A stretch of DNA of 48,557 nt from Neptuniibacter sp. (lineage in GTDB: Bacteria > Pseudomonadota > Gammaproteobacteria > Pseudomonadales > Balneatricaceae), in NCBI RefSeq assembly GCF_024231755.1, contig NZ_JAAEQH010000106.1, forward strand, positions 1 to 48,557, read 5' to 3'. A program made the translations under genes and the position numbers. The number at the start of each line of letters is the position of its first letter. The stretch's first letter is position 1. Positions 46,938 through 48,557 of this stretch are shown here, piece after piece. Under the pieces are notes generated by a model, which saw nothing but the letters and a program-made list of their open reading frames with translations, had not been told where the DNA came from and did not search any database.

Positions 46938-48497
46938 ATGAGCACAACAGTTACAGGTAGAGAACACGTCTACCCCGATCATGTTCGCCTGATATCGACA
47001 ACAGATACTCAGGGTAACATCACTTATGCCAACCCTGAGTTTTGCCAGGTTGCTGGCTATACCCAAGAAGAGTTGATCGGACGGCCGCACAACATTGTGC
47101 GTCATCCTGATATGCCACCCGCTGCATTTGGCGATCTGTGGCAACATATGAAAAATGATCAACCCTGGATGGGTATGGTGAAAAACCGTTGTAGAAATGG
47201 CGATCACTACTGGGTTCAGGCATACGTCATGCCGCTCTATGACGAACTAGGCAACAAAACTGGCTATCAGTCAGTGCGAACCCGCCCCACTAAAGAACAG
47301 ATTGGGCGCGCGGAAGCCGTTTACAGTAAATTACGAAAATCTCCTCCAACAAAACCACTTAAGCGCTTTAGTTTATCAGCGCGACTTACAGCCATTGTTG
47401 CAGCCATGGGGTTTGGCATGCTGGCCTCAGCCCACCTCCCTTTGGAGCAGGTTTATCAATCAATTTTGATGTTAGCTGTATTTGGCATTGGCTTGGTTGC
47501 CATCTACTTTAATTCTCAGGGTATTAAACAGATCTCCGGGATCAGCAGTGAGATTTACGACAATCCACTAGCGCAGAAAGTCATGTCAAATAACATGCAC
47601 GAGCAAGGCGCAGTTGATCTTGCCTGCAGAATGATGCGAGCACGACTGCGAACCGTAATCGGTCGTGTAGAAGACAGCATCGAAACATTGGGTAACGTGG
47701 TTAGTGAGAATGACGCGGCTATCAGCCAAACCACCTCCGGTATCCATCAGCAAAATACTGAGAGTGACATGCTAGCCAGTGCTGCAACGGAGATGTCTGC
47801 TACAGCTCATGAAATTGCTAACAATACGGCGCAAACCTCAGAAGCAACGCAACATGCGTCCGATCTTGCTGATGAAGGGAAGCGCAATATAGATACCATG
47901 CTCAATAGCATCAGCGAGCTGGTTTCTGATGTACAACACGCATCAAACTCATCGGAAGAACTAAAGCATCAGGCATCATCTATCGAGCAGATCGTTAACA
48001 TCATTAACGATATTGCCGAACAGACTAATCTGCTTGCACTTAATGCGGCAATTGAAGCGGCACGCGCAGGTGATCAGGGCCGAGGCTTTGCAGTAGTTGC
48101 GGATGAAGTACGCACGCTCGCACAGCGCACACAGACGTCCACCAGCGAAATACGCAATACCATCGAAGCCATTCAACAACAGGTAACTATCACTGCGGAC
48201 ACTATGACTCGCTGCTCAGAACAGGCAGAAAAAGGAATTGTACAGGCCAAGCAAGCAAACTCTTCATTTGAAGCAGTCTCCGAGGCCATGGAGCAAGTAT
48301 CTGACCGCTGCATCCAAGTTGCCACCGCATCTGAACAGCAAAGTGCAGTTGCCGATGAGATCAGCAATAACATTGTCAGTATTCGCGACATTGCCAGCAA
48401 TAACATGTCAGCAGCCGAACAGACAAACAACGCTAGTAACAATCTGCGTTCTCTTGTCAGCGAGCTGCAATCAATGATGAAAACCTTCTCTGCTTAA
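46938..48497 (+). CDS. PAS-containing methyl-accepting chemotaxis protein (Aer-like)
   Basis: Energy or redox chemoreceptor, 519 residues. N-terminal PAS domain (about 15-125) with [20 protein letters not shown] and [12 protein letters not shown], typical of FAD-binding Aer-type PAS. Two adjacent hydrophobic helices (about 150-190) without a periplasmic domain anchor it. The signalling domain (about 250-519) has the hairpin tip [20 protein letters not shown] and [19 protein letters not shown] lies 7 bases before the ATG. It should couple to CheW/CheA to steer the flagellum encoded nearby. No sigma28 promoter with proper spacing was found upstream. Confidence 0.92.
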   Translation: MSTTVTGREHVYPDHVRLISTTDTQGNITYANPEFCQVAGYTQEELIGRPHNIVRHPDMPPAAFGDLWQHMKNDQPWMGMVKNRCRNGDHYWVQAYVMPLYDELGNKTGYQSVRTRPTKEQIGRAEAVYSKLRKSPPTKPLKRFSLSARLTAIVAAMGFGMLASAHLPLEQVYQSILMLAVFGIGLVAIYFNSQGIKQISGISSEIYDNPLAQKVMSNNMHEQGAVDLACRMMRARLRTVIGRVEDSIETLGNVVSENDAAISQTTSGIHQQNTESDMLASAATEMSATAHEIANNTAQTSEATQHASDLADEGKRNIDTMLNSISELVSDVQHASNSSEELKHQASSIEQIVNIINDIAEQTNLLALNAAIEAARAGDQGRGFAVVADEVRTLAQRTQTSTSEIRNTIEAIQQQVTITADTMTRCSEQAEKGIVQAKQANSSFEAVSEAMEQVSDRCIQVATASEQQSAVADEISNNIVSIRDIASNNMSAAEQTNNASNNLRSLVSELQSMMKTFSA

Positions 48498-48505
48498 GTA
48501 GATAA

Positions 48506-48532
48506 CACTATGGACAGTGGCGTTCTTTTTTT
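48506..48532 (+). terminator. weak terminator after the chemoreceptor gene
   Basis: Short stem CACT / AGTG followed by GCGTTCTTTTTTT. The T-run is good and the stem is only four pairs. Confidence 0.35.
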
Positions 48533-48557
48533 AGCCGAGCCTGAAGTTCTGAACTTC

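Overview
The window is a chromosomal segment of a motile, polarly flagellated marine gammaproteobacterium. The best guess is the Oceanospirillaceae (Neptunomonas, Amphritea or Neptuniibacter type). This rests on gene content: FlrA/FlrB/FlrC flagellar regulators, a CrbS/CrbR acetate switch, the VC_2705-type symporter pair and a Maf flagellin glycosyltransferase. The genus is inference only. No rRNA, tRNA, CRISPR array or insertion sequence was seen.

Layout. (1) 1-486: 5' end of fliF and all of fliE, both on the minus strand, with a sigma70-like promoter. (2) 556-12613: an acetate-uptake and acetate-activation block: DnaQ-like exonuclease, cNMP/CBS/nucleotidyltransferase protein, sodium:solute symporter with its DUF4212 small subunit, the divergent hybrid kinase CrbS, the regulator CrbR, and acetyl-CoA synthetase. 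One inverted-repeat motif (core CTAAGGTCTTAG) lies upstream of the symporter operon and of acs, with a half-copy upstream of crbS, so this block looks like a self-contained CrbSR regulon. (3) 12848-17463: flrC, flrB, flrA and fliS on the minus strand. (4) 17597-35133: one long plus-strand cluster of 15 genes for a nonulosonic-acid-like glycan: pseB, pseC, a short NeuB-like synthase, two methyltransferases, three ATP-grasp ligases, a split transketolase, an SDR reductase, a GH57-like protein, an SpsF-PseG fusion, a DUF4910 protein and a formyltransferase. (5) 35254-42402: maf, fliD, flaG and a large fliC on the minus strand. (6) 42631-48497: a small FliT-like gene, an RND exporter with a YCF48-like partner, and an Aer-like PAS chemoreceptor.

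How it fits together. The glycan cluster sits inside the late flagellar region, between fliS and maf-fliD-flaG-fliC. A sigma28-type promoter faces fliS and another sigma28-like site faces pseB, back to back in one 193-bp gap, and fliC has a near-consensus sigma28 promoter. The sequence therefore suggests that filament protein, filament chaperone and filament glycan are switched on together late in flagellar assembly, with Maf as the likely transferase. The glycan pathway departs from the textbook pseudaminic acid route. It has no separate PseF, PseG or PseH, its PseG-like half has Gln where the catalytic His is expected, its NeuB-like enzyme lacks the SAF domain, and it carries a set of ATP-grasp, transketolase, SDR and methyltransferase genes that could build an amide-linked, methylated side chain. 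This cluster is the most novel-looking part of the window.
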